Positions 21,182 through 30,338 are shown, counted from the stretch's first letter. The stretch is DNA of 64,000 nt from Thermoanaerobaculia bacterium (GCA_030431255.1 JAUIJL010000023.1:62001-126000); one strand, 5' to 3'. Made by a program: numbers and translations. Notes: generated by a model from the sequence alone, not told the origin.

Positions 21182-22650
21182 GAACCGAGGGTTTTAAATA
21201 CCGCGACCAATGGCTGCCCAACTACTTCCCGTCCAGGGAGATCGCCCCGGGTCGTCACCTCCGCCTGTCGCGCCACGGCACGACTCAAATTCTGACCCCG
21301 GAGCAAGACCGCCAGCTCGAAGAAATCTTCATGGAAGACGAGCTCTACGAGCGGTTGGAACGAACCGGCCACATTCTGACCAAGACCAACGCCCTGGAGA
21401 CGCTCGACGCCCTCAAGACCTGGCATACCCTGACCTATCGGGGACCGGCCCTTCACATCGTGGTGCTGACCAAGCGTTGCAATCTCAATTGCACGTATTG
21501 CCACATGAATCCCGAGCACATCGGCGCCTCTCCGGATGTCTTCGACATGAAACCGGAGGTCGCCGACGCCGTCATCGGTTTTGCGCTGTCCTCGCCGAGC
21601 CCGTTCATCAACTTCGAGTTCCAGGGCGGCGAGCCATTCCTCAATTTCGAGGGCATGAAGTATTTCGTCACCGAGGCCAAGCGACGGGCCGCGGAAACCG
21701 ATAAACGCATCGATTTCTGCGTGGTTTCCAATTTGATGTTGGTCAAGGACGAGCAGATCGAGTTTTGCCGTGAGCACGGCATCAACGTGTCCTATTCCCT
21801 GAACGGTCCTCGGGAGCTGCACGATCTATTTCGGCGCACCCGCTCCAATACCGGTTCCTTCGATCGGGTGATGAAGAGGATCCGGGAGATCCAGGAGAAA
21901 TTCCCCGGGGTGCTGAGCACCTCGCCCCTCTGCGTGATCGGCGCCGACAACGCCAAAGATCTCATTCCGATGATCGACTTCTACCACGAGCAGGGATTTC
22001 AAGGGGTGGCCATCCTGAAGCTCAAATACCTGGGCAACACGGTGAAAACGGATCTCGGTTTCGACATCCGCGAATTCCTGAAGTACTACATCGAGGCCTT
22101 GGACTACCTGCTCGAAAAGAATAAGGAGCTCGGTGCGAGCTACTCCGAGCGCATGGTTCGGGTCTTGTTGTCGAAGATCACCGGCAAATTCGACTGCGGC
22201 TTTGTGGACTGGCGGAATCCCGTGGGTGATTTCGGCAGCGCCATCACCTACGACTACGACGGCCACATCCTGCCGTCCGACGAGGCCCGCTCCCTGCGCC
22301 ACGAATTCGGGTTGGGCAATGTGCTCGACCAGAGCTATGAGGACTTGGTCCAGCGTCGGGAGACCTTCAAATCGATGAATCTCTCCCTCCGGGATCGGGA
22401 TTCCACCTGCCGAGAGTGCGCCTTCAATCCCTATTGTGGGGTGCTGCCCGTGCTCGATTACGCGCGAACCGGCAACCCCGCTCCCGTACCCCACGAGTCG
22501 GAGGAATGCATCCAGACCATGGCCTTGCTCGATTGGCTGTTCGCGCGCCTCGAGGAAGATCCCATACCCCTGTTCCGCATGCTGCCGGGCATGGACGACA
22601 AGCTGGTGGCCACGGCGGCCGAGATCGACGCCGAAGCCGCGGGAGGTTGA
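21178..22650 (+). CDS. Radical SAM peptide maturase, HxsB-like, with C-terminal cysteine cluster
   Basis: 490 residues; the ATG at 21178 overlaps the previous stop (ATGA). The [4Fe-4S] motif CNLNCTYC puts the cluster ligands at Cys101, Cys105 and Cys108, followed by EFQGGEPFLNF, the SAM-binding GGE region. The C-terminal part has YDYDGHILPSDEAR and a cysteine cluster C-x2-C-x5-C (CRECAFNPYC), as in the auxiliary-cluster region of peptide maturases. The overall order of motifs matches HxsB, the maturase of His-Xaa-Ser systems. No HxsC or HxsD homologue is recognisable here, but the candidate precursor has one His-Thr-Ser near its end. The reaction is presumably a crosslink or epimerisation of the core peptide. 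Confidence 0.88.
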   Translation: MRTEGFKYRDQWLPNYFPSREIAPGRHLRLSRHGTTQILTPEQDRQLEEIFMEDELYERLERTGHILTKTNALETLDALKTWHTLTYRGPALHIVVLTKRCNLNCTYCHMNPEHIGASPDVFDMKPEVADAVIGFALSSPSPFINFEFQGGEPFLNFEGMKYFVTEAKRRAAETDKRIDFCVVSNLMLVKDEQIEFCREHGINVSYSLNGPRELHDLFRRTRSNTGSFDRVMKRIREIQEKFPGVLSTSPLCVIGADNAKDLIPMIDFYHEQGFQGVAILKLKYLGNTVKTDLGFDIREFLKYYIEALDYLLEKNKELGASYSERMVRVLLSKITGKFDCGFVDWRNPVGDFGSAITYDYDGHILPSDEARSLRHEFGLGNVLDQSYEDLVQRRETFKSMNLSLRDRDSTCRECAFNPYCGVLPVLDYARTGNPAPVPHESEECIQTMALLDWLFARLEEDPIPLFRMLPGMDDKLVATAAEIDAEAAGG

Positions 22651-22654
22651 GCCG

Positions 22655-23977
22655 GTGTCTCGATCGCTCGACGCTCGGTCCATGGATTCGAAGGCTGAGG
22701 ATGGGCTGTTCTCGTTCCCCAGCAAGATCCAGCTGCAGACCATCAACCGCTGCAACTACGCCTGCCCGATGTGTCCCTACCCGACGTTGGTGGCTCCGAA
22801 CGGCAAGGTCCAGCTGCCGACGGAGCTCTACCACCGCTTGTTGGCGGAAGTTCGGGAGGAGGGAGCGAGGGTCAAGCTGTGCTTGATGCTGCAAAACGAG
22901 CCCCTGCTCGACAAACGCTTTATCGAGATGTTGGAGACGGCCCATCGGGCGGAGGATTCCATCGCTTCGGTGTCGACCGTTTCGAACGGCAGTGTGCTGA
23001 GCCGTGAGCTCTTGGACCAGCTGATGGCCTTCGACCGTTTCTACCTCACCATTTCGGTCAACGCCTCGGATCGCGAGCGTTATCAACGGATCCACGGCAA
23101 GGATTTGTGGCAGAAGATCCACCGCTTGCTCACCGGCTGGCAAGGGCAGCGGGATCGGGTGCGGCTCTCCTTCGTGGTCGACGATCACTCCGTTTCCGAG
23201 GCCCGACGCTTCCGCGAGTATTGGGGAAGCTTGGGGTATGCGATTCGTTTCGTGCCGATTTTCGCTCGGGTCGACACCCTGGCGGTGGAGGCGCCGATGA
23301 CCGCAGTCGAGACGTCCTACGGCCATTGCCATTATCCGGTAGACACGTTGACCGTGCTCGCCGACGGCGGGGTGATCATGTGCTGCAACGATTGGCAGCA
23401 CGAGGATCGCTTCGGCAATTTGAATGAGATGTCGATCAAGGAGCTGTGGAATCAGCCGGATTGGGTGGCCGTGCGGCGCTCCGCGATCGCCGGCACCCTA
23501 CGCCGGGATCGAGAGATGTGCCGCTCTTGCGACTACCCCCTGAGGTCGTCGACCCGCATGCAGCTGGAGGCGCGGTTGAGCACCGACGAGCCCGACGCCT
23601 CCGACGGCAGCTTTCAAAGCCACGGCACCCACCTTCGGCCCCGTGGGGGACGCAGCCGGGTGCCGCTTTTGGTGTACCACCTGGACCCCGCCGACGGCAC
23701 CGTCTACGCCCTGGTCGAGCGAGGCCGAGGCGCCCTGCCACGCCTGGCGGAGCTGGAGCTGCGAATCGGTCATCGCGGGTCGTTCAACTTCGGCTCTTTG
23801 GAATCCATGTGGTGCCGGGCGGAGGTCGAAGCCTTTGACCAAGGACCCCAAACCCACGACACCCGGACCGTCAAGATCCGGCTCGACCACGGGGATCCGG
23901 CCTTTGGGCTGTTGCCGTGGTATCGAGCCGATTGGCAATTGGCTCCCGAAGCTCGCGAGGTGCCCTATTCAGCCTGA
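22655..23977 (+). CDS. Radical SAM/SPASM protein with extra C-terminal domain
   Basis: 440 residues. A GTG start at 22655 is chosen because GGGAGG lies eight bases upstream; an ATG at 22682 is possible but has no site. CNYACPMC gives cluster ligands Cys33, Cys37 and Cys40. A SPASM-type segment follows (about 220-295) with HCHYPVDTLTVLADGGVIMCCNDW, FGNL.EMSIKELW and CRSCDYP, supplying ligands for auxiliary clusters. About 140 further residues after the SPASM region are beta-rich and unassigned. It lies five bases after the HxsB-like gene. Two different radical SAM enzymes in one cluster imply at least two distinct modifications, or one enzyme acting on a carrier or another substrate. Confidence 0.85.
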   Translation: MSRSLDARSMDSKAEDGLFSFPSKIQLQTINRCNYACPMCPYPTLVAPNGKVQLPTELYHRLLAEVREEGARVKLCLMLQNEPLLDKRFIEMLETAHRAEDSIASVSTVSNGSVLSRELLDQLMAFDRFYLTISVNASDRERYQRIHGKDLWQKIHRLLTGWQGQRDRVRLSFVVDDHSVSEARRFREYWGSLGYAIRFVPIFARVDTLAVEAPMTAVETSYGHCHYPVDTLTVLADGGVIMCCNDWQHEDRFGNLNEMSIKELWNQPDWVAVRRSAIAGTLRRDREMCRSCDYPLRSSTRMQLEARLSTDEPDASDGSFQSHGTHLRPRGGRSRVPLLVYHLDPADGTVYALVERGRGALPRLAELELRIGHRGSFNFGSLESMWCRAEVEAFDQGPQTHDTRTVKIRLDHGDPAFGLLPWYRADWQLAPEAREVPYSA

Positions 23978-24131
23978 CCGACGAGCGGCAACTCAGGACC
24001 TCTCTAGGAAAGAGCGACTATCGAAGCGAGCGCAACCGATTTTAGAAGTTGGGTGGGAACCGACCCCAGCCGGACACCGTTAGGCGTGCATGCTCTGCGG
24101 CGAAGGCTGAGACCGGCCCCCATCCCGAAGC

Positions 24132-24147
24132 GTCGAGATGTCTCGAC
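24132..24147. promoter_or_regulatory. Inverted repeat upstream of the precursor gene
   Basis: GTCGAGA-TG-TCTCGAC is a perfect 7-bp inverted repeat with a 2-base centre, 37 bases before the precursor ATG. It could be an operator or a small RNA hairpin that sets precursor expression apart from the upstream enzymes. The whole 206-base gap (23978-24183) is the longest inside the plus-strand run after the first gene. Confidence 0.4.
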
Positions 24148-24183
24148 ACCCCTTTGTACTGCCATTGTATAAGGAGAAAGAAA

Positions 24184-24363
24184 ATGGCAAACAACAGCTC
24201 GAACCTGGGCGACCTCAGCGGCCAACAGTTGGACAACTTGCGCGGTCAGCTGAAGACGTTCGTCGGTGGTGGTCTGTCCAACGCGACCTCCAACACGGAC
24301 ACGCAGCAGGCTCCGGACGACGTCCCGCACACCAGCCACTCGGATAATGACGGCTGGGTCTGA
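24184..24363 (+). CDS. Candidate RiPP precursor peptide, 59 residues
   Basis: Its ATG has a very strong site (AAGGAG, seven bases upstream), the best in the cluster, as expected for an abundant precursor. The N-terminal part (residues 1-30) is helical and leader-like (LGDLSGQQLDNLRGQLKTF) and leads into VGGGLSN, which could be a cleavage region. A flexible Asn/Thr/Gln stretch follows, and then the end HTSHSDNDGWV, rich in modifiable His, Ser, Thr, Asp and Trp. It contains one His-Xaa-Ser triplet (HTS), fitting the HxsB-like maturase. No cysteine is present, so lanthipeptide or sactipeptide chemistry is unlikely. I recognise no named precursor family. The call rests on size, position and composition. 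Confidence 0.7.
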   Translation: MANNSSNLGDLSGQQLDNLRGQLKTFVGGGLSNATSNTDTQQAPDDVPHTSHSDNDGWV

Positions 24364-24412
24364 GACTAAGAGCCTCCTTTGGGCGACTCCTCCTTCCTCG
24401 TTCTTGCGAACG

Positions 24413-24703
24413 GTGAGGGAGGAGCTCGCCTCCTCATTGACCCCGGAATGGCGCTGGCTCGTAGAGGTCTTAGACGTCTCGGGTTTTTTGGCATGCCGCA
24501 GTGTCTTCCAGCGTCAGCGGGCAGCCGGTCGTCTCATGGTGCGTCCCGCGGAGCTGAGCCGGGCCTTGCTCGCCATCCAAGATCTCGGTCTGGCCGCCTG
24601 TAGCGGCAGGATCCTCTGCCAATGGCGCGGCGCCAGATCCGGTACCCGATCGGCCGTTGATATCGGTTCCGACTCTTCCTTTGCCTGTTGGATGGAGTCT
24701 TGA
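24413..24703 (+). CDS. Small unknown protein between precursor and toroid gene
   Basis: An open frame reads through 24703. With a GTG start at 24413 it gives 96 residues; no good ribosome site is seen, so the start is uncertain and a TTG at 24404 is also possible. The product looks protein-like: amphipathic segments REELASSLTPEWRWLVEVLDVSGFLACR and ELSRALLAIQDLGLAACS, with three Cys before the last stretch and one near the end. A competing frame at 24379-24603 looks like a shadow. It fills the gap between the precursor and the next enzyme on the same strand. Possibilities are a leader-binding accessory protein or an immunity factor; no family is recognised. Confidence 0.4.
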   Translation: MREELASSLTPEWRWLVEVLDVSGFLACRSVFQRQRAAGRLMVRPAELSRALLAIQDLGLAACSGRILCQWRGARSGTRSAVDIGSDSSFACWMES

Positions 24704-24733
24704 TCGCACACCGAATCGAATCAGGAGATACCC

Positions 24734-27043
24734 ATGACCCCCTTGGATCCATCCTGCGAAGACATCTCTGAACGTATCTCCGAACGCATCTCCGAAAGAA
24801 TCTCAGCGGCCTTGAGCCGTGCCGAGGCGGCCCTCCGAAAGGCACCGGACCCGGAGCTGATCGCCGCGGATGAAGCGATTCAGACCGTCGGCTCTCCTTG
24901 GGTGGCCGCCTCTTGCTTGGCCGCCGCCTCGGAAGCCGAGACGGCCACGGATTTGCGGCGGGGGATGGTGGACTTTTTGAGGGGGTGCCGAAGCTCCGAC
25001 ACATCCGGCCCACTAGAATCTTGCGGATGGCCCATGTCCATCTCGGGGGATCGGCCCGACCCGGACACCAGCCTATTCGCCCTCGCAGCCCTGATCGAAG
25101 CCGGTGTCGACGGGGACGGCGACGGGGACGGCGACGGGGACTGGTCGGCCATGGCCGGGCGATGGATCGACGATCTCGAGCAGGCCACCGACCAAGACCC
25201 AGAGGCCCGCTTGGACATCGTGCAGTTGGTGCGACGGTTGTGGCTGGCCGCCTTGGTGGATCGGCGTGTGGATCCTTGGAAAGCGCATATTTCCAGGTTC
25301 CTCACGACCCGTGGCTTACATTGCGGGCTGGAAAGCCCCCACTTTCGCTCGCCCTTCCTCTTTGCCCTCGACTTGGCTCGCTGGCTGCGAAATCTGCCGA
25401 AGGACGAGCAGGGAGATCTGCCCAATAAGGTGGTTTGGGAATGCCTCTGGCGTTTGGAGGAGACGGCGGGTGACGCCCACGAATCCGCGGCCGCGGTCTC
25501 CGCGTTGTTGACCCTCGGCCCGTTGTCGAACGCGGTCGATTGGTATCGCCGTTTGGAGGGGCCGGTCGCCGAGATTTTGGCCGGGCAAACGGATACGGGC
25601 CTGTGGGCGCCCGGGGCGTTGATGGTGGATCCCAGCCGGGTCTACGGCTCGATCCAGCTCACCACCTACCAATGCATGGCGGCTCTCCGCCGATATCGGC
25701 TGATGCGAGAAGAAGCCGTGCCGGCCCGTCCCAACCTGGGCTGGCGAGCCTCTCAGATGGCCAACCCTATGAATCGAGGGAAGAAGTCGGAGACTTACGG
25801 CGTTTGGCCGGGCGACATGGAAACGATTCTCGACTCGGCGACCGGACGGGTTTCCCATGCGTTGATCGAGCCGCGGGCTTTCGAGGCGTTGCGCGGGCTC
25901 TGCCGCTGGCTGCCGGCGTCACTCGGCCACAGCGCCGGATTCGAGGTGCGTTTACAAGAAGGGCCTCGATACGCCGACTTTCTGATTTGTCTGCGGCCGA
26001 CTCAGGGAGCCCGGGAGCTGATCGCCGGCCTGCGGGCCGAGGTCGAGCTCGACCCGCGGCTTCTCGAGCGGGTGGAATGGCAACGTCTGCGCGGCTTCTG
26101 CCGTCAGTGGTCCGATCCGAGCTCGCTGCTTCACCGCCACCTCGACGACTCTTGGCTCGAATTCGACTACCAGAGCGATGACCAGGGCCGCTGCGGCGCG
26201 GGTTGGACCGAAGGCCAGTTGCCGGTGCCCTGTTTGTATATAGGCCTTCCCGATCATCCTTTGCCCACTGGCGATGAGCGGAAAACCACCGTGGCGCTCT
26301 ACCAAAACCTGGTACAAAAAGCGTTTGATGCCTTGGAGGTCCCCTTGGCCCCCGGTGTGCTGGAGCGCCTTCAAGATTTGATGAGCCGGATTCCCACGGG
26401 TGGTTACCCCTTCGCCATCGGCTTGATGATGTCGCGCACCATCCGTGCCGTCAGATATTGCGTCAAGGGTATGGAAGCTCCGGAGATCCTCAGCTATTTG
26501 CGCGATGTGGGTTGGCCCGGCGAGGAGTCCCGTTTGATTCCGTGGCTGGAATTTCTCACCGAGCTGGGAGCGGAGCGGGTGCATTTGGCATTCGATGTCA
26601 CCGACACTTTGTCGCCCAATCTCGGCATTGAGGTTTCGTTCGCCGACCATCGCCCCCCCGAGGAAGAGCCTCGCTGGTGTCGGTTCATGGATGAGCTTGT
26701 AGACCAGGGTTTGTGTGCTCGAGAAAAGGCGGATGAGCTGTTGAGCTGGAGCGGCAAATTTCATCGCCTGGAAGAGCCGAAACCCGGAGTCTTCGGCGCC
26801 AGCTACTATGACAAGGTTCTCGGTCACGTGAAATTGGTGCTCAAACCCGATGAGCCGTGCCACGCCAAAGCGTATTTCGGAGTTTGGCGGGTGGTGGGAC
26901 GGGGCTGGTGGAGCTCGCCCACGGTGTCGGGTCCGCAGCTGGACCTCGGGCTACCCGAGCCCCGAGCCGCCGATCAAACCGCCGCCGCGTCCGTCAACAC
27001 CGCGCCTATCAACGCCGCGCCCATCAATACAGTCGAAGACTGA
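24734..27043 (+). CDS. Alpha/alpha-toroid (prenyltransferase/squalene-oxidase-repeat-like) protein with unassigned C-terminal domain
   Basis: 769 residues; AGGAG lies seven bases before the ATG. The N-terminus has a short ERIS tandem repeat. Residues about 60-335 look like the helical toroid of terpene cyclases, protein prenyltransferases and lanthionine cyclases, with DPDTSLFALAAL early and YGSIQLTTYQCMAALRRY at the end; it also carries a run of Gly-Asp pairs coded by a microsatellite near 25109-25141. Residues about 400-745 form a second, beta-rich domain with FDVTDTLSPNLGIEVSF and HVKLVLKPDEPCHAKAYFGV, which I cannot name. It is two bases from the glycosyltransferase gene. The second toroid protein (31350) shares the YGS..TT..AL ending, suggesting paralogy. 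Substrate and reaction are unknown. Confidence 0.7.
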   Translation: MTPLDPSCEDISERISERISERISAALSRAEAALRKAPDPELIAADEAIQTVGSPWVAASCLAAASEAETATDLRRGMVDFLRGCRSSDTSGPLESCGWPMSISGDRPDPDTSLFALAALIEAGVDGDGDGDGDGDWSAMAGRWIDDLEQATDQDPEARLDIVQLVRRLWLAALVDRRVDPWKAHISRFLTTRGLHCGLESPHFRSPFLFALDLARWLRNLPKDEQGDLPNKVVWECLWRLEETAGDAHESAAAVSALLTLGPLSNAVDWYRRLEGPVAEILAGQTDTGLWAPGALMVDPSRVYGSIQLTTYQCMAALRRYRLMREEAVPARPNLGWRASQMANPMNRGKKSETYGVWPGDMETILDSATGRVSHALIEPRAFEALRGLCRWLPASLGHSAGFEVRLQEGPRYADFLICLRPTQGARELIAGLRAEVELDPRLLERVEWQRLRGFCRQWSDPSSLLHRHLDDSWLEFDYQSDDQGRCGAGWTEGQLPVPCLYIGLPDHPLPTGDERKTTVALYQNLVQKAFDALEVPLAPGVLERLQDLMSRIPTGGYPFAIGLMMSRTIRAVRYCVKGMEAPEILSYLRDVGWPGEESRLIPWLEFLTELGAERVHLAFDVTDTLSPNLGIEVSFADHRPPEEEPRWCRFMDELVDQGLCAREKADELLSWSGKFHRLEEPKPGVFGASYYDKVLGHVKLVLKPDEPCHAKAYFGVWRVVGRGWWSSPTVSGPQLDLGLPEPRAADQTAAASVNTAPINAAPINTVED

Positions 27044-27045
27044 CA

Positions 27046-27936
27046 ATGGACACGGTCGTCACAGTGAGCGAAACGCCGACGGGTGAAGATCGATGGTTGG
27101 ACACGGTGCTCCGCCGCGCCGTAAGCCCTCCGATCCGCACCGGTGGTGACGATTTCGAGGTCCACACGTTGGTCTGTCACCGGCATGTGCTCTTCTACCT
27201 CTTCGCTTTACGAGCATTTCTCCAGTTCTCGGGCAGCCGCCCGTCGGTGGTCATCTATGACGACGGCAGCTTGACCCGCGAAGACCTTCAAGTGCTGAGG
27301 GACGTGGTGCCGGCCGCCCGGGTTCTGCCGGTGGATTGTGAGGAAGTCCCGGCGGCGTTGTCGAATCGTCCGGCTTGCCGCGCCCTATTCGAGCAACATC
27401 TGCTGGGACGGCGTCTGCTTTCCAGCTGGTTTCACGGCCGCTCGGAGCGCCTGCTCTTCCTAGATTCGGACGTGCTCTTCTTCGCACCGCCGACGGAGCT
27501 GATGGAGTGGTTGCGGAGCGCGGGCTCGTCACCCCACTCCCTCTACAATCGAGATTCGAGCTCCAAGGGCAGCGTGGCACTCGACGAGGGGAGGGTCCGA
27601 AGCTTCGGCAGCCGCCCCCTCGAGAGCTTCAACGCCGGTCTGCTGGCGACCCGGCGGGATATTTTCGATCTCGATCTGATCGAAGCCGTGGCCGCTGAGC
27701 TGTGCGCCCGGCGAAACTGCGAGCAACAATGGCTCTATGAGCAAACGGTGCTCGCCGTTTTGGTGGGGCGCCACGACGCGCGTCCACTGCCTCCTACCTA
27801 CGCTTTTCAGAACCACGCCAACGCCCATCGCTCCATTCCGCCGATGGGTTTGATCTCGAAACATTATTCGCGTCCGGTGCGTCCCGACTTTTTTACCGAA
27901 GGCGTGCATTTTTTGATCGCAGAGGAGAGACTCTGA
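27046..27936 (+). CDS. GT-A fold glycosyltransferase (GT8-like)
   Basis: 296 residues; the ATG two bases after the previous stop is preferred over a longer reading inside that gene. The core has a Rossmann-type half starting at EVHTLVCHRHVLFYLFALRAFL, then the DxD metal/nucleotide-sugar motif in RLLFLDSDVLFF (Asp140 and Asp142), and FNAGLLATRR, typical of GT8-like enzymes that use UDP-sugars. No TM segment or signal peptide is present, so it acts in the cytoplasm. Flanked by the toroid gene and the permease with 2-base gaps, it most likely glycosylates the peptide product or a carrier made by this cluster. The sugar cannot be predicted. Confidence 0.8.
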   Translation: MDTVVTVSETPTGEDRWLDTVLRRAVSPPIRTGGDDFEVHTLVCHRHVLFYLFALRAFLQFSGSRPSVVIYDDGSLTREDLQVLRDVVPAARVLPVDCEEVPAALSNRPACRALFEQHLLGRRLLSSWFHGRSERLLFLDSDVLFFAPPTELMEWLRSAGSSPHSLYNRDSSSKGSVALDEGRVRSFGSRPLESFNAGLLATRRDIFDLDLIEAVAAELCARRNCEQQWLYEQTVLAVLVGRHDARPLPPTYAFQNHANAHRSIPPMGLISKHYSRPVRPDFFTEGVHFLIAEERL

Positions 27937-27938
27937 CC

Positions 27939-30338
27939 ATGACCGATATTTGGCTGAGAGATCTTCGGCTCGCCGCCCGTGGCCTGCTCCGCAAGCCGGC
28001 CTTTTGCCTGCTCGCGGTGACGACCCTAACGCTCGGAATCGGCGCCAATTCCGCGATTTTCAGCATCGTCAACGGCTTGTTGTTGCGGCCGTTTCCGTAT
28101 GAGCAGCCCGATCAGCTGGTGACTCTGTGGAGCACGTGGCCGGAAAAGGGTGTCGAAAGGGGCTCCCTTTCTTGGCCCGACTTCGAGGTTCTGGGCGAGC
28201 AAGATCGCATCTTTCAGCATCTGGCGGCCTTTCACCTCAAAGACGTCAATCTGATGGTGGACGGCGTGCCGTCGCGACTTTCGGCCGGTGCGGTTTCCGA
28301 CGAGTTTTTCGACACGCTCGGGGTCGCGCCCAGCCGGGGCCGAAGCTTTGAGGGCTCGGCGGGTGGAGGCCGGTCCGGGCATGAGGTGTTGATCTCCGAG
28401 TCCCTTTGGCGACGCAACTACGGCTCACGGCAAGACATTCTCGGACTGCGGGCCGATATCGACGGCACTCCCCACACCGTGGTCGGGGTGATTCCCGATC
28501 GGCTCGACCTCCCCCAGGGGGCTCAGCTTTGGCTGCCGTTGTCGATGCAAGATCGGCAAGCCGGCAGCCACGCGAGCTTTCTCAGCTTGATCGCTCGGCG
28601 CTCGCCGGAGGTGAGCTTGGAGCAGGTCCAGGCGGAGCTGCCCCGTTGGACCGAAAAGCTGCGAGCGAGCCAACCCGAAGGCTGGCCTGAAGAGAGATAT
28701 TTGTCGGCTTTGGACCTGCGCACTTTGCGGGTCGGCGACATGAGAACCGTATTGTTGATCCTGATGGGAATGGTCGGATTCATTCTGCTCATCGCTTGCG
28801 TCAACGTGGCCAATCTGCTGATCGCTCGCCACGAGGACCAGCGTCGTGAGATCGCCATCAGCATGGCCCTGGGGGCGCAAAGGCGTCAAATCGTCCGCCG
28901 GTTGTTGTGGGAAATGGGCTTGCTGGCCGCGGCGGGAGGTCTCGGTGGGCTGCTCGTCGGCTCGTGGGGGGTGTCCAAGCTGCCGGGGCTTCTTCCCGTG
29001 GAGCTGCCCGCTTGGCTCAGCTTTAGTCTCGATCTCAAGGTCTTGGCCGCCACCGCCGGCGCGGCGCTGACGACCGTCTTGCTGGCCGGTTTGGGCCCCG
29101 CTCTTCGGGCCGCATCCGGTGGTGTGGAGCAGGGGCTGCGCGAGACCGGCAATGCCACCACCATCGGCGGCAAAGGGCGCAAAGCGCTGGTGGTGGTGGA
29201 GATCGCCCTGTCGCTGGTGTTGTTGGTGGGAGCCGGTCTCATGACCCGAAGCTTCTGGCAGCTGCGACAAGTCGACCCGGGCTTCGCCACCGAGCATACG
29301 CTCGCTTTCGAGGTCGATCTCTTCGGCGGCCGTCCGTCTTCGGCCGACGACCGGCTCCAGCGAGTGGATGCCATCGTCGAGCGGCTGAGGGCATTGCCAG
29401 GGGTCGAATCCGCTGCCGCAGCCGGTGGTCTACCCCTGAGCTTCTCCGCCCAAAGCACGAATTTCACAGTGCTCGGCCAAACCGCCGACCAGGCCCAGGG
29501 CAACCCGCATCCGATCCTCAAACGGGTGGGCGACGATTATTTCGCCACCCTCGGCATCCCGGTGACGGCCGGTACCGGCGAGCTCCGCTACGGCCATACC
29601 GTGGTCGTCAACGAGGCGTTTCGGCAACGGGTTTGGCCATCCAAACCGCCCTTGGGGGCCCAGCTACGCCGCGGCGGACCGGATTCCTCGGAGCCGTGGC
29701 TGGAGCTTGTCGGAGTGGTGGGTGACGTGCTCGATTTCGGCCTCGACAAGGAGAGCCAGCCGACCCTCTACCTGCCGATCCGGAGTGAGGTTCCCCAGCA
29801 AGTCAGCTTCGTGGTGCGCACCCACGGTTCTCCGGAAGGTTGGGTCGCGTCGATCCGGCGGGCCGTGGACGAAGCCGCCCCCGGCGAGGCGGCCCACGAA
29901 GTGCTGGCGCTTTCCGAGCTGACCGACAAGGCCCTGTGGCGGTGGCGAATCTTGACCTACCTCTTCGCCACCTTCGCGGTGATCGCCTTGGTGCTGGCGG
30001 CGGGTGGGCTCTACGGGGTGGTGTCCTATACCGTCGCGAGGCAGACCAAAGAAATCGGCATCCGTATGGCCTTGGGCTCGTCGTCGACTCACGTGTTGAC
30101 CATGGTTCTGCGGCAGGCATTGGGGCTGACCGCGGTCGGCCTTTGCATCGGTCTGCCCCTGGCGCTCGGCATGTCGAAGGCCATGGAAAGCTTGATTTTC
30201 GGAATCGGCTTCGCCGATCCCTGGACCTACGGCTTGTTGATGGGCGCGCTCCTTTTGGTGTCGTTGGTGGCCGGGGTGGTGCCCGCACGCCGGGCGACGA
30301 AAGTGGACCCGAATCGAGCGTTGCGAGCTGAAACATGA
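27939..30338 (+). CDS. ADOP-type tandem MacB/FtsX permease
   Basis: 799 residues. The protein starts with an FtsX-type helix (RKPAFCLLAVTTLTLGIGANSAIFSIVNGLLLRPFPY), followed by a MacB-like periplasmic domain (about 65-250), three helices (about 265-395), a second periplasmic domain (about 440-660) and three more helices ending in GVVPARRATKVDPNRALR. This duplicated layout without an ATPase matches the acidobacterial duplicated orphan permease family (ADOP, TIGR03434). No ATP-binding partner is encoded next to it. It lies two bases after the glycosyltransferase gene and overlaps the next by four, so it belongs to the cluster operon. A role in exporting or sensing the product is inferred. A second ADOP lies at 48419. 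Confidence 0.9.
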   Translation: MTDIWLRDLRLAARGLLRKPAFCLLAVTTLTLGIGANSAIFSIVNGLLLRPFPYEQPDQLVTLWSTWPEKGVERGSLSWPDFEVLGEQDRIFQHLAAFHLKDVNLMVDGVPSRLSAGAVSDEFFDTLGVAPSRGRSFEGSAGGGRSGHEVLISESLWRRNYGSRQDILGLRADIDGTPHTVVGVIPDRLDLPQGAQLWLPLSMQDRQAGSHASFLSLIARRSPEVSLEQVQAELPRWTEKLRASQPEGWPEERYLSALDLRTLRVGDMRTVLLILMGMVGFILLIACVNVANLLIARHEDQRREIAISMALGAQRRQIVRRLLWEMGLLAAAGGLGGLLVGSWGVSKLPGLLPVELPAWLSFSLDLKVLAATAGAALTTVLLAGLGPALRAASGGVEQGLRETGNATTIGGKGRKALVVVEIALSLVLLVGAGLMTRSFWQLRQVDPGFATEHTLAFEVDLFGGRPSSADDRLQRVDAIVERLRALPGVESAAAAGGLPLSFSAQSTNFTVLGQTADQAQGNPHPILKRVGDDYFATLGIPVTAGTGELRYGHTVVVNEAFRQRVWPSKPPLGAQLRRGGPDSSEPWLELVGVVGDVLDFGLDKESQPTLYLPIRSEVPQQVSFVVRTHGSPEGWVASIRRAVDEAAPGEAAHEVLALSELTDKALWRWRILTYLFATFAVIALVLAAGGLYGVVSYTVARQTKEIGIRMALGSSSTHVLTMVLRQALGLTAVGLCIGLPLALGMSKAMESLIFGIGFADPWTYGLLMGALLLVSLVAGVVPARRATKVDPNRALRAET

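Noticed and set aside
24379-24603. 74-codon ATG frame after the precursor
   Set aside because: Arg/Ser/Gly-rich second half typical of a shadow; the overlapping frame to 24703 looks more protein-like.
26857-27045. 63-codon N-terminal extension of the GT8-like protein
   Set aside because: It lies entirely within the toroid gene in another frame; the ATG at 27046 follows that stop by two bases and starts a complete GT-A domain.
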